DNA of 59,868 nucleotides from Micromonosporaceae bacterium KJ-029 (GTDB lineage Bacteria; Actinomycetota; Actinomycetes; Mycobacteriales; Micromonosporaceae): positions 1 through 59,868 of the forward strand of contig BIFP01000027.1 in NCBI GenBank assembly GCA_005402585.1, written 5' to 3'. A model generated the notes under the pieces. It searched no databases. It was not told where the DNA came from and worked only from the letters and a program-made list of their open reading frames with translations. A program made the position numbers and the translations under genes. This document shows, piece by piece, positions 43,026 to 51,174 of the stretch. Within the stretch, counting starts at the first letter, position 1. Every line of letters begins with the position of its first letter.

Positions 43026-43610
43026 CTAAGCCTTGATTGGTGCGGCCGACCTGGCGGCCTGCTCGATCTTCGCGCAGTAGGCTGCACGGGCTTCCTCGTC
43101 GATCTGCTTCTCGTGTTCGGCGCGCAACCCGGTCCGGCCGTCGAGGCCCTCGCGCAGGATATCGGCGTGCCCGGCATGCCGGATGGACTCACCGAGGACA
43201 TGGACCATGATGGCGAACAGGTTCGTGTCGGCATAAGGCTCCGGCCACCACGGCACGTGGCCGGGGGCGTCGAGGGGAAGCTCGTTGATCGTCGCGTCCG
43301 AGTGTTCCCACGTGCGCCGGTAGAACGCGATGATCTGATCACGGGTCTCGTCCTCAGTCGCCCACAGATCGCTGCCGTTGGAGTCCTGCCACCGGGGCAG
43401 CGGTTCCGGGGAAGGGCGGTCGAAAACCTCGCCGAAGTACCTGGCCTCGACGGTGGCCACGTGCTTGACCAGGCCGATGAGGTTGGTCCCGGTCGCTGTC
43501 AAAGGTCGGCGGGCGTGGTATTCGGACAATCCGTCGAGTTTCCAGAGCAGCGCCTTGCGATCCCGCCGCAGTCTCCCGTGCAGGTTGTCTTTCGCGAATT
43601 CGTCGTTCAT
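43026..43610 (-). CDS. DinB-family metal-dependent protein (DUF664-like)
   Basis: ATG 43610 gives 194 aa. Four-helix DinB features are present: LLWKLDGLSEYHARRPLTAT near the start, LVKHVATVEARYFGEVF (first metal His) and VHVLGESIRHAGHADILRE (the HxxxH pair). Members bind divalent metal; some are thiol-transferases (mycothiol- or bacillithiol-dependent). The role here is unknown, and it stands alone among remnants. Confidence 0.87.
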   Translation of the reverse strand: MNDEFAKDNLHGRLRRDRKALLWKLDGLSEYHARRPLTATGTNLIGLVKHVATVEARYFGEVFDRPSPEPLPRWQDSNGSDLWATEDETRDQIIAFYRRTWEHSDATINELPLDAPGHVPWWPEPYADTNLFAIMVHVLGESIRHAGHADILREGLDGRTGLRAEHEKQIDEEARAAYCAKIEQAARSAAPIKA

Positions 43611-44269
43611 GCGGCATGAGCCTGCCATGGGCTACTCGTGGTCTCAACCGGCGCTCACACCGGCAGCGCTTAGCCACACCAGTGAACTGTGCCGCGCCGG
43701 GTTACCCGCTACCCCCTGAGACGGGACAGCGGATGCCGGCCATGGAAATTCGCGGCAACACACTCTTCTCGGCATGACAGTGCACTCGCGTCGATGGGAA
43801 GCTCTGCGAGTTGGCGGTCGGCTGCGGCGACGGACAGCTTCGTTTCCGTGTGGCCTGGGACTCGTTGTTCATGGATGTCAGGTACGAGGCGCCGTGCACC
43901 TGTCGCGGTGGTGCGGGAACCGAGGACGGTGTCCATGTCGGCGGAGGATCGGCAGCAGGCGGTTACCGCCCTGGCCGTCATGATCCACCAGTGGTGGTCG
44001 GACGACCGGGGCCGCAGCGCCGATGCTGTTCGCGGATCGGATCAGTCTGGCGGCGCTGCGGCTGGTGACCAGCGATAAGCCGGCCAGGGCATGCGTCGGC
44101 GTACGGCTGACAGCGTCACGATAGGTCCCTGAGCTGCGGAAATGCGGTTCGGATTCTGCCACATTGAGTCCACACGCCTCTCCAGCCTGGGCTTTTGGTC
44201 ATGCCAGCAATCGCCATGCGAACCGGTTGCTCGAGGTCCGAGCCTTTCCTGGGCAGCGGGCCACGCTGC
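43611..44269. other. Degenerate region with possible small ORF
   Basis: No intact gene is convincing. A plus-strand frame from ATG 43935 to 44078 begins MSAEDRQQAVTALAVMIHQW, which looks protein-like and may be the start of a small hypothetical. Its end is Gly/Ala/Arg-rich, and a different frame (from 44023) reads more naturally to 44124, so a frameshift is possible. The rest appears to be decayed coding sequence. Confidence 0.35.
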
Positions 44270-44286
44270 ATGCATAATGAATGCAT
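44270..44286. promoter_or_regulatory. Toxin-antitoxin operator, ATGCAT-AATGA-ATGCAT
   Basis: Two self-complementary ATGCAT hexamers lie 11 bases apart. The right one overlaps the antitoxin start codon, and CATAAT between them could be the -10. Antitoxin binding here would block transcription directly, the usual autoregulation. Confidence 0.6.
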
Positions 44287-44539
44287 GGTTGCTCTCCAGA
44301 TTCGGGACGTGCCGGAAGAAGTGCGAGACGCTCTGGCGGCCCAGGCCAAGGCGCGCGGGCAGTCACTCCAGGCGTACCTGCTGGAGTTGGTGGAGACGCA
44401 GGCTCGGCGTCTGCGTAACACGGCAGCCCTTGATCGCTTCGCCGGCCGATCGGACGGTGCGCGTTCCCTGCCCGGGGAGAGTGCCGCCGAGTTGACCGAC
44501 CAACGCGAGCAGCGCGGGCCATGGGGAAGTGCCGCGTGA
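44285..44539 (+). CDS. FitA/VapB-type ribbon-helix-helix antitoxin
   Basis: The protein has 84 aa from ATG 44285. The N-terminus (MVALQIRDVPEEVRDAL then AAQAKARGQSLQAYLLELVE) is a ribbon-helix-helix DNA-binding domain. The C-terminal tail is polar and would wrap the toxin. The stop overlaps the toxin start (GTGA). A palindromic operator covers the start. It should neutralise the PIN toxin and repress the operon. Confidence 0.85.
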   Translation: MVALQIRDVPEEVRDALAAQAKARGQSLQAYLLELVETQARRLRNTAALDRFAGRSDGARSLPGESAAELTDQREQRGPWGSAA

Positions 44540-44937
44540 TAGTTGTGGATGCGTCGGCCCTGGCCGATGCCTTGGTCGATGACGGGCCGGTAGGCGACGC
44601 GGCGCGGGCAGAACTGACCGGAGATCCGCACTGGGCCGCCCCCGGCCACCTTCTGGTCGATGTCATGTCGGTGGTCAGAGGCAAAGTCCTCGGTGGGAAG
44701 CTCGGTCTTGCCCGGGCCCAAGAGGCGATCGACACCCTGCCTTCGTTGGTCATCGACGAGGTCGGCATCCCGTTGCTGCTTGACCGGATCTGGCAGTTGC
44801 GGGGCAATGTCACGGCCTACGACGCGGCGTATGTCGCGGCGGCGGAGTTGATGGCCTGTCCACTGGTGACCGGTGATGGTCGGCTCGCCAAGGCCAGCGG
44901 TGTCCGCTGCGAAATTCGATTGCTCGCGACCTCCTGA
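44536..44937 (+). CDS. PIN-domain (VapC-type) ribonuclease toxin
   Basis: GTG 44536 gives 133 aa. PIN motifs are MIVVDASALADALV (first Asp), VTAYDAAYVAAAELM (central Asp) and LVTGDGRLAKA (last Asp). The second acidic position, usually Glu in DVEVxSxLR, reads Asp (HLLVDVMSVVRG), a conservative change. It would cleave RNA when free of antitoxin. It is translationally coupled to the antitoxin gene. Confidence 0.85.
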   Translation: MIVVDASALADALVDDGPVGDAARAELTGDPHWAAPGHLLVDVMSVVRGKVLGGKLGLARAQEAIDTLPSLVIDEVGIPLLLDRIWQLRGNVTAYDAAYVAAAELMACPLVTGDGRLAKASGVRCEIRLLATS

Positions 44938-45118
44938 CGCGGCTCCCAAGGCTCTTCGGCCTCGTGCCTATGAGCCTGCCAACCTGAGTGGAAGTGGCGG
45001 CCGACAAGAAGCGGTCGATATTGCGTGGCTCGACCGGCCACCCGTATCCGGCTGGTGCGGGCTGTGCTGGTAAGCGATCGACGGCGGTACAGCCGTCGCC
45101 AAGCCCGTATTCCCCGCG

Positions 45119-45460
45119 TCAATGAGCGGGCACGGAGACACAGACAACGATGGTGTCCTCCAGCGCCTCGACGATCCCCGCTGCCTGCTCCGGGACGTGC
45201 ACGAAGTCGCCGGCACGGGCCGTCACGGCGTCGCCCCCGGCGCCCACCCGAAACGTCCCGCTGAGCACCACCCAGACTTCCGCGTATGCGGCCGGCAGGT
45301 CGGCCCGCGCCCCGACAGCGAAGAACGCCGGGTACGCGCTCATCGACCGGCCCACCTCATCGCGAAAGCCCTGCCCGACAAGAATCCGGTCGTCGAAGCG
45401 GACCCGGTCGTTGCCGATCGTCGAACTGAACCGGCGGGGCCGTACGGGCGAGTCAGGCAT
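45119..45460 (-). CDS. Cupin-domain protein
   Basis: The protein has 113 aa. A single cupin barrel shows AYAEVWVVLSGTFRVGAGGD and ARAGDFVHVPEQAAGIVEAL, like EutQ/DUF861-type cupins. The expected His-x-His metal ligands are not obvious (AYAEVW), so metal binding is uncertain. It is the second gene of a two-gene unit with the protein at 45487-45759, 26 bases upstream. Confidence 0.75.
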   Translation of the reverse strand: MPDSPVRPRRFSSTIGNDRVRFDDRILVGQGFRDEVGRSMSAYPAFFAVGARADLPAAYAEVWVVLSGTFRVGAGGDAVTARAGDFVHVPEQAAGIVEALEDTIVVCVSVPAH

Positions 45461-45486
45461 GTCGAACCCCTTCCTGGGAGAGCGGG

Positions 45487-45759
45487 TCAGGCGTCGAGGT
45501 CCGCCGTGGCGACGACGTGGACGGGTGGGGCCTGGATCCCGAGTTGCCGCGCGATGGCCGGGATCTCCGGATCCGCGAGGAACCCTTCATAGTCCTCATC
45601 GTTCCAATCGAAGACGGACCACGCCCGGTGCGGGTCGTCGGGATCGAAGAAGAGCTGGGCGCGTCGGCAGCCGTGCTCACGCCGCTTCGCCGCACCGACC
45701 GTGGTGAACACCTCCAGGAAACGGGCGCGGTCGGTGACCCTGGTGATGGTGACGATCAC
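45487..45759 (-). CDS. Small ferredoxin-like-fold protein (ABM/DUF3764-like)
   Basis: GTG 45759 (GGAGC upstream) gives 90 aa beginning MIVTITRVTDRARFLEVFTT. The pattern of strand, helix, strand with SVFDWNDEDYEGFLADPEIP resembles antibiotic-monooxygenase-like dimeric alpha-beta-barrel proteins. No catalytic residues can be assigned. It is cotranscribed with the cupin gene. Confidence 0.65.
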   Translation of the reverse strand: MIVTITRVTDRARFLEVFTTVGAAKRREHGCRRAQLFFDPDDPHRAWSVFDWNDEDYEGFLADPEIPAIARQLGIQAPPVHVVATADLDA

Positions 45760-45889
45760 CTGTCTGCTCCTCAGCTCCGTGGGGCGACGCTCGACCTCGA
45801 ATGGGAACCGTAAGACTTCGAGTCTGGTTGAGGTCAAGGTCCGGGCGGCGCGCCGCCGGTCGGATACTGGGCGGGCGACGGAGGCGGTT

Positions 45890-46090
45890 GGTAGATCGAC
45901 GCGGTGGACGATTCACGGGGAACGGGTGGTCGACAGCAGCCGACAGTCGCGGTTGGGCATCGCGGACGTGGAGTTGCCGGACGGGCTCGCTTCGAGCAGT
46001 ACATAATCCGGGCGCCCCGATCGGCCATGGTCGCCGTGCTCGACCGCCAGGAGCGCCTGTTGCTTACGCGGCGCCATGCAACCCCGCTCA
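45890..46090 (+). pseudogene. NUDIX hydrolase remnant
   Basis: Two plus-strand frames together read as the N-terminus of an actinobacterial NUDIX protein. RWTIHGERVVDSSRQSRLGI and ADVELPDG (to about 45985) continue in another frame as FEQYIIRAPRSAMVAVLDR and QERLLLTRRHA. The NUDIX box itself (GX5EX7REUXEEXGU) is missing, because the sequence breaks near 46080, just before the sigma factor. It is thus both frameshifted and truncated. Confidence 0.6.
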
Positions 46091-46117
46091 CTCGCGAATC
46101 GTCAGGGGGCTGTGGGA

Positions 46118-46648
46118 GTGAAGGAGAGCTTGTATGAAACCGAGCGTGACGAGCAGTTCCACAGCTTCGTGCTCAGCCGGCGCGCCGGGCTCGTACACAC
46201 GGCGACGCTGCTGACCGCGGGCGACGCGCATCTGGCCGAGGATCTGGTCCAGTCCACCCTGACCAAGCTGTACGTCGCCTGGCCGGCGTTCCAGCGGGCG
46301 GACAACATCGAGGGCTACCTGCGCCGGACCCTGGTCAACGCGCTCACCGACGAACGCCGTCGGTGGTGGCGCCGCCACGAACTCTCGGTGGCGAAACTTC
46401 CGGACCGGCCCCGCGCCGAACCGGACAGCAGCGGCGACCTCGACGACGGCCTGCGCGCGGTCCTGCGCGACCTGCCACCGAAGATGCGCGCTGCAGTGGT
46501 GTTCCGCTACTTCTACGACCTTCCCGTAGCCGACACCGCCGACGCCCTCGGTTGCTCCGAGGGAACGGTGAAGAGCCAGACCGCCCGCGCCCTGGACCGG
46601 ATGCGGGCTGCCCTTGCCGAGTTTCCCCTGACAGGAGCCACCCGATGA
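46118..46648 (+). CDS. SigE-family ECF sigma factor
   Basis: GTG 46118 gives 176 aa (alternatives are GTG 46112 and TTG 46130, the latter after AAGGAG). Region 2 has LTAGDAHLAEDLVQSTLTKLY and region 4 has DLPVADTADALGCSEGTVKS then QTARALDRMRAAL. This is the small SigE group common in actinobacteria. Its stop overlaps the ATG of the next gene, a single-helix membrane protein that probably acts as its anti-sigma factor. Confidence 0.87.
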   Translation: MKESLYETERDEQFHSFVLSRRAGLVHTATLLTAGDAHLAEDLVQSTLTKLYVAWPAFQRADNIEGYLRRTLVNALTDERRRWWRRHELSVAKLPDRPRAEPDSSGDLDDGLRAVLRDLPPKMRAAVVFRYFYDLPVADTADALGCSEGTVKSQTARALDRMRAALAEFPLTGATR

Positions 46649-47286
46649 TGGATCTGCACGACCGGCTCGCTCGCATCGCCGGCCCGGCCGCCGAGCCGTC
46701 GGCGGCCGAGGCCGACGCCGACCTGGCCCGGGGCCGCCGAGCGCTGCGCCGCCGCCGGTCCGTCCGCGCCCTCGGTACTTCGGCCTTCGCGGTCGCCGTG
46801 CTGGCCGTCGCCGCCACCTACGGCAACCAGGCCGCCCCGGCCACCACCCCTCCCGACAAGGCGCCGGCCCAGGTCGTCGCTACCCGCCTCGTGGCCTACG
46901 AGGGCAAGCAGCCACAAGGCTTCACGATCGACAAGGTTCCAGCGGGTTGGGAGATCCAGGGCGGCGGTGTCGGCCACCTGACGATTGCTCCCCAGAACGC
47001 GGCGGACAAGAACCCGGACGCCTTCGTCAACAAGATCGCCATCATGCTGCAGTCGAAGGACGACCACTCCACCCCGACCGGTACGCAGCTTGACGTCGGC
47101 GGCAAGCCCGGCGTGCTCAATGTTGCCCAGGGCAGCCACGGCGGCAAGAACCTGTGGGTCAAGCAGCCCGATGGCCTCTGGATGCTGGTGCAGATCTGGG
47201 ACGCCCACGGCTGGACCCAGCAGGACATCGTCGAGTTCGCCGATGGCATCCAAGTCCAGCCGGGCGCCGAACGCGGCGTCGGCTGA
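46645..47286 (+). CDS. Probable membrane-bound anti-sigma partner
   Basis: ATG 46645 overlaps the sigma stop (ATGATG), giving 213 aa. The N-terminal ~40 residues are cytoplasmic and charged (MMDLHDRLARIAG, RGRRALRRRRSVR). One membrane helix follows (ALGTSAFAVAVLAVAATYG, about 41-60), then an exported beta-rich domain of about 150 residues. No zinc-binding HxxxCxxC motif is present, so it is not a ZAS anti-sigma; the role rests on coupling and topology. Confidence 0.75.
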   Translation: MMDLHDRLARIAGPAAEPSAAEADADLARGRRALRRRRSVRALGTSAFAVAVLAVAATYGNQAAPATTPPDKAPAQVVATRLVAYEGKQPQGFTIDKVPAGWEIQGGGVGHLTIAPQNAADKNPDAFVNKIAIMLQSKDDHSTPTGTQLDVGGKPGVLNVAQGSHGGKNLWVKQPDGLWMLVQIWDAHGWTQQDIVEFADGIQVQPGAERGVG

Positions 47287-47708
47287 CGGTCCGTCCCCCG
47301 CCGCGCGCCTCTACGCGGGAGCGCGCGGCGGGGTACGCGCGCGGTCCGTCCGCCGGGCTGCTTCGGTGTGCAGCGAGCACGCCCCCAACCCGGTAAGGCT
47401 TGGGCACAGCGACATCCTTCCAGCCCGCCCCACAGGGCAAGCCACCTCAGGTGTCACCTACCGGTGTAGCAGACCCCCGGGTCGACGGAGGGCGGCCGGC
47501 GAGCAGATCAGCGGCAGTCACCGACGCACGCAGACAGCAGTCTCGATCTTTGCAAGGCAGGTTAGGAGATCAAAATTGCCGCCAACCTCATGATCAACCG
47601 GACGAAAGGGGTGGGGGTCCCGCGGGGTCGGGACGTGTGGCCCTGCTCGGTGGGGGTGGTGGGAGGGCACTTTGGTGGTGTACCGGGCGAGTGTGAGGGG
47701 GCAGGACC
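47287..47708. other. Intergenic region with one dispersed repeat
   Basis: No gene is convincing in these ~420 bases. The inverse copy of the GATCATG repeat is at 47579-47598. The sequence 47600-47700 is G-rich and leads into the Acg-type gene, with GGGGGCAGG as a possible ribosome binding site. Confidence 0.5.
47579..47598 (-). repeat. Dispersed intergenic repeat, inverse copy
   Basis: Read on the minus strand it is GTTGATCATGAGGTTGGCGG, one base different from the copy at 41766-41785. The two copies bracket the degenerate island in opposite orientation. Confidence 0.65.
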
Positions 47709-48683
47709 ATGGAAACCGGCTACACCGTCGATCAGCTGCGGGCCGCCGCGACCGATGCGATCCGCGCGCCGTCCCTGCACAACGTCCAGCCGTGGCGGTT
47801 CCGTCTGCGCGACGGCGGGATCGAGGTGCTGGTCGACCCGGCGCGTCGGCTGCCCGCCACCGACCCGAGCGGCTGGGGTGCCCGCGTCGCCGGTGGGGCG
47901 GCCCTGTTCAACCTGCGCCTGGCCCTGGCGGTGGCGGGCGCCCCGGCGACGGTCCGACTGCGTCCGTACCCGGCGCAACCGGACGTGGTGGCCCGGCTGC
48001 TGCCTGACGTGCCCCGCCGGCCCACCCCCGTCGAGCAGACCCTGTACGCGGCCATCCCCCGCCGGTTCAGCAACCGCGCCCCGTTCTGGCCCGATCCGGT
48101 CCCGGCCGACGCGCGCTGGCGGCTCGGTGAGGCGGCCCGGGCCGAGCACTGCTGGTCGGAGCTGCTGATCGGGATCAGCGCGGTCAACGCGTTCGCCGAG
48201 ATCGCCCATGGCGCGCACCGGGTCCTCGAGCGCGACCCCGCCTACCGGACGGAGCGGGAGGCGTGGGTACGCGCCGAGCACGCACCGGACGGGATACCGG
48301 CAGCCGCCGGCGGCCCGCAGGCCGAGCCGCAGGACCTGCTGCCGTCGCGGGGCTTCGGCACCTCGCAGCGAGCGCCCGGCCGCGACTTCGAGCCGGAGCC
48401 GCTGGTGGCGGTGCTGGGTTCGGCCGGCAACACCGCCGTCGACCAGGTCGTCGCCGGTCAGGCGTTGCAGCGGGTGCTGCTCACCGCCACCGACGCCGGG
48501 CTGTCGGTGTCGATGCTGTCCCAGCCGATCGAGGTGCCGTCGGCACGGGAACAGCTCCGGATGTCGCTGGGGCGGTTCGGCACCCCGCAGATGGTCATGC
48601 GGATCGGGTACGGCCAACCAGGGCGACCTACCCCCCGCCGCCCGGTCGACGAGGTGCTGGACCTGCCGGTACGCCTGGCGTAG
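47709..48683 (+). CDS. Second Acg-family FMN-binding nitroreductase-like protein
   Basis: The protein has 324 aa. AIRAPSLHNVQPWRFRLRDG is the Acg signature; RRFSNRAPFWPDPV and the C-terminal LGRFGTPQMVMRIGYGQPG follow. It is clearly homologous to the protein at 38215-39219 but divergent. In mycobacteria several Acg paralogues belong to the DosR regulon. No good DevR box was found upstream. Confidence 0.87.
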   Translation: METGYTVDQLRAAATDAIRAPSLHNVQPWRFRLRDGGIEVLVDPARRLPATDPSGWGARVAGGAALFNLRLALAVAGAPATVRLRPYPAQPDVVARLLPDVPRRPTPVEQTLYAAIPRRFSNRAPFWPDPVPADARWRLGEAARAEHCWSELLIGISAVNAFAEIAHGAHRVLERDPAYRTEREAWVRAEHAPDGIPAAAGGPQAEPQDLLPSRGFGTSQRAPGRDFEPEPLVAVLGSAGNTAVDQVVAGQALQRVLLTATDAGLSVSMLSQPIEVPSAREQLRMSLGRFGTPQMVMRIGYGQPGRPTPRRPVDEVLDLPVRLA

Positions 48684-48702
48684 GGCCCGGTGCGGTCCGG
48701 CG

Positions 48703-49734
48703 TCACCCGAACCGCACCGGGGCCGGCTGGTCGTCGCCGATCGCGGCGAGCAGGTCGGCCTCCCGGGCCGGGTCGAGGCCGACCGGCACCCGGGCCGGCC
48801 GACCGGCCCGAGCCGGGACCGTACCGACTCGGCGCAACCACGACCAGGTGTCCGCGACGGTGTCGGCCACCGGCCGGCAGGTCAGCCCGTCGGCGTACGC
48901 GCGACCAACGTCGAGCTGCTGCATCCACCGGAACTCGTGGCCCTCGGGAATCCAGATCGGCAGATCGTTCCAGGGCACCACGCCGGCGGCGAGGAGCTGT
49001 TGCGGGTCGGCCCAGCGCAGCCGGGCGTCGGCGCCGGTGGCCGCGACGCCGGCGGTGAGCAGCTCACCGATGGTGGCGTGCCCGGGCCGGCTCACCACGT
49101 TGACCGCTCCGCCCCGGCGCGCGACTCCGGCATCCAGCAGGAAGGCCGCCAGGTCCCGGACGTCGACGTACTGCACCGGCAGGTCGGCCGGGCCGGGCGC
49201 GAGGACATCGCCGCCCCGGGCGACGCGGGTCAGCCACCACGGCAGCCGGCCGATGTCCTCCCCGGGGCCGAGGATCAGCCCGGCCCGGGCGAGCAGTACG
49301 CGGTCGCCGAACACCTCCCGCAACGCCCGTTCGGCACCGGCCTTCAGCGTCGGGTAGTCGCCGTCGGCGGCGCCCGGGTCGGCGTCGACCACCGGAGCCT
49401 GCTCGGTCGCCCCGGCCGCCACCGGCGGCGCGTAGACGGACGCGCTGGAGACGTACACGTAGTGGTCGATCCGGTCGGCCAGCGCCCGCGCCACCGCCTG
49501 CGCGGCCCGGGGCGCACCGTCCCAGGTGTCGACGACGAGGTCCCACTCGCCGTCGGCCAGCGCGGCCAGCCCGTCGGGCGTCGTCCGGTCACCCACCAGT
49601 CGCCGTACGCCCTCCGGCGGCGGCGCCCCGTGGCGCCCCCGGTTGAACACCGTGACCGACCAGCCACGGTGGACCGCCTCGGCGACGATCGCCCCGCCCA
49701 CGAATCCCGTTCCACCCAGCACGAGGAGTCTCAT
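48703..49734 (-). CDS. NAD-dependent epimerase/dehydratase family protein
   Basis: ATG 49734 gives 343 aa. The Rossmann motif MRLLVLGGTGFVGGAIVAEA and an active site in YVYVSSASVYAPP are present; the usual YxxxK may be Tyr-Pro-Thr-Leu-Lys in GDYPTLKAGAE. It resembles the extended-SDR group around nucleoside-sugar epimerases, substrate unknown. It is convergent with the Acg-type gene (20 bases apart). Confidence 0.83.
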   Translation of the reverse strand: MRLLVLGGTGFVGGAIVAEAVHRGWSVTVFNRGRHGAPPPEGVRRLVGDRTTPDGLAALADGEWDLVVDTWDGAPRAAQAVARALADRIDHYVYVSSASVYAPPVAAGATEQAPVVDADPGAADGDYPTLKAGAERALREVFGDRVLLARAGLILGPGEDIGRLPWWLTRVARGGDVLAPGPADLPVQYVDVRDLAAFLLDAGVARRGGAVNVVSRPGHATIGELLTAGVAATGADARLRWADPQQLLAAGVVPWNDLPIWIPEGHEFRWMQQLDVGRAYADGLTCRPVADTVADTWSWLRRVGTVPARAGRPARVPVGLDPAREADLLAAIGDDQPAPVRFG

Positions 49735-49966
49735 GCCGTCCACCCTGCCGTTGCGCCGCGGCCACCGGACGCCCTGTTCACCGTCAGCGGATCTGCCGAA
49801 GGCAGAACCCGGGGTGGGGCGCCCGCGCCCGCCGGACGTCTGACTGTCCGGCCGGGACGCGGGCTCGGACGGGCGGCACCGCGGGCACGGCGGGCACCGC
49901 CGGCCGGCTCCTTCATCGAAGGTTGGCAACTGCCATCGTCGGCCCGGCCGGACGCGGGAGTCAACA

Positions 49967-49978
49967 GCTTCCGGAAAA
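49967..49978. promoter_or_regulatory. CTTCCGGAAAA LacI-like site upstream of the epimerase gene
   Basis: The TTCCGGAA palindrome at 49969-49976 matches the site at 52507-52514 before the GH43 gene (CTTCCGGAAAA in both). It lies between the first LacI gene's stop and the epimerase gene, 235 bases from the epimerase start. Confidence 0.4.
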
Positions 49979-49992
49979 CTATCGATAGCCAG

Positions 49993-51009
49993 CTACGCGA
50001 CCGGAGCCGCGCTGTCGCGGATGACGAGTTCGGTCGCCAGTTCGATGCGCGGACTCTCCACCTTCTCCCCCTTGGCCAACCGCAACACCGTCCGCGCCGC
50101 CAACATCCCCATCTCCGCCAACGGCTGACGCACCGTGGTCAACGGCGGCGAACACCACCGCACCTCCGGCAGATCATCGAACCCCACCACACTGATGTCG
50201 TCCGGCACCCGCAACCCCCGCTGACGCACCGCCTCGTACACACCCAACGCCATCTGGTCACTCGACGCGAAAATCGCCGTCGGCGGATCCGCCAACCCCA
50301 ACAACCGCATCCCACCCGAGAAACCGGCCTCGTGGTAGAAGTCCCCGGGGCACACGAGATCCTCGTCGACCACCAGCCCGGCGGCCTCCAGGGCGGCCCG
50401 GTAGCCGTCCATCCGCGCGCGACTGCACATCAACTGCGGCGGCCCGCCGATGAACCCGATCCGCCGGTGCCCCAGACCGATCAGGTACTCCGTCGCCCGC
50501 AGGCCGCCGGCCCAGTTGGTGACGCCGATCGTCGGCGCGTCCCGGGCCGGCAGGCCGTCGGCGTCGACGACGACCAGTGCGACGCCGAGCCGGCGCAGTT
50601 CGTCCTGCAGCGGCGGCTCCACCATCGAGGTCACGAAGATGACGCCCTCGGTGCCGCGCCGGCGCATGCCGTCGAGCCACTGCTGGGCCGAGGAGGTACG
50701 CCGGTGGATGGCCGACACGACCGTGCCCACCCCGGCGGCGTGCGCCACGTCCTCCACACCCCGGATGATCTCCACCGCCCACGGGCTGTCCAGGTCGTTG
50801 AAGACCAGATCCACCAGGCCCGAACTCGTTCGCGTGCTCGACGACCGGCGCTGATAGCCGTGTCGCGTCAGCAGTTCCTCCACCCGTTCCCGGGTCTGCG
50901 GCGCCACATCCGACCGGCCGTTGAGCACCCGCGACACCGTGGGCACCGACACTCCGGCCAGATCCGCTATCGACGAGATGGTGACCTTGCGGGTGTCTCT
51001 GGCAGCCAC
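49993..51009 (-). CDS. LacI-family transcriptional regulator, copy 1
   Basis: GTG 51009 gives 338 aa. The HTH is ISSIADLAGVSVPTVSRVLN with hinge helix in GYQRRSSSTRTSSG. The sugar-binding domain has GTEGVIFVTSMVE and MALGVYEAVRQRGLRVPDD. It is a tandem paralogue of the gene at 51175. The last ~110 codons and a block in the N-terminal domain are almost identical in DNA, while the central ligand-binding part differs, so the two probably see different sugars. Confidence 0.9.
   Translation of the reverse strand: MAARDTRKVTISSIADLAGVSVPTVSRVLNGRSDVAPQTRERVEELLTRHGYQRRSSSTRTSSGLVDLVFNDLDSPWAVEIIRGVEDVAHAAGVGTVVSAIHRRTSSAQQWLDGMRRRGTEGVIFVTSMVEPPLQDELRRLGVALVVVDADGLPARDAPTIGVTNWAGGLRATEYLIGLGHRRIGFIGGPPQLMCSRARMDGYRAALEAAGLVVDEDLVCPGDFYHEAGFSGGMRLLGLADPPTAIFASSDQMALGVYEAVRQRGLRVPDDISVVGFDDLPEVRWCSPPLTTVRQPLAEMGMLAARTVLRLAKGEKVESPRIELATELVIRDSAAPVA
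50008..50341. repeat. Near-identical 334-bp block shared by the two LacI genes (copy 1)
   Basis: It aligns without gaps to 51193-51526 (offset 1185) with about three mismatches seen (GGTCGCC/GGTGGCC, GTCGGC/GTCGGT, CGCATCCC/CGCACCCC). A second shared block is 50689-50822 with 51874-52007. The sequences between are much more diverged. Confidence 0.85.
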
Positions 51010-51094
51010 AGCATTCTCCCGATACGGCGACAAGGCCCGTACGGCGACCAGGGGCGACCGGGACGGGCGGCCGGCTGCCTCCCTCACCCTAGTG

Positions 51095-51106
51095 CCGGAA
51101 ATTTCG
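51095..51106. promoter_or_regulatory. CCGGAAATTTCG operator upstream of LacI copy 1
   Basis: The GAAATTTC core is a perfect palindrome 86 bases before GTG 51009. It matches the CCGGAAnTTTC sites at 52364 and 52384, so both regulators probably share operators. Confidence 0.55.
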
Positions 51107-51174
51107 CGTTGCCTACCGGTAGTTGGTCCAGCTCACACCGGTGCCGCCGGCCGCGGGCCGGCACTTCCGGGCCG

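Noticed and set aside
43022..43342. Additional minus-strand frame inside the DinB gene
   Set aside because: Out-of-frame shadow of the DinB coding sequence.
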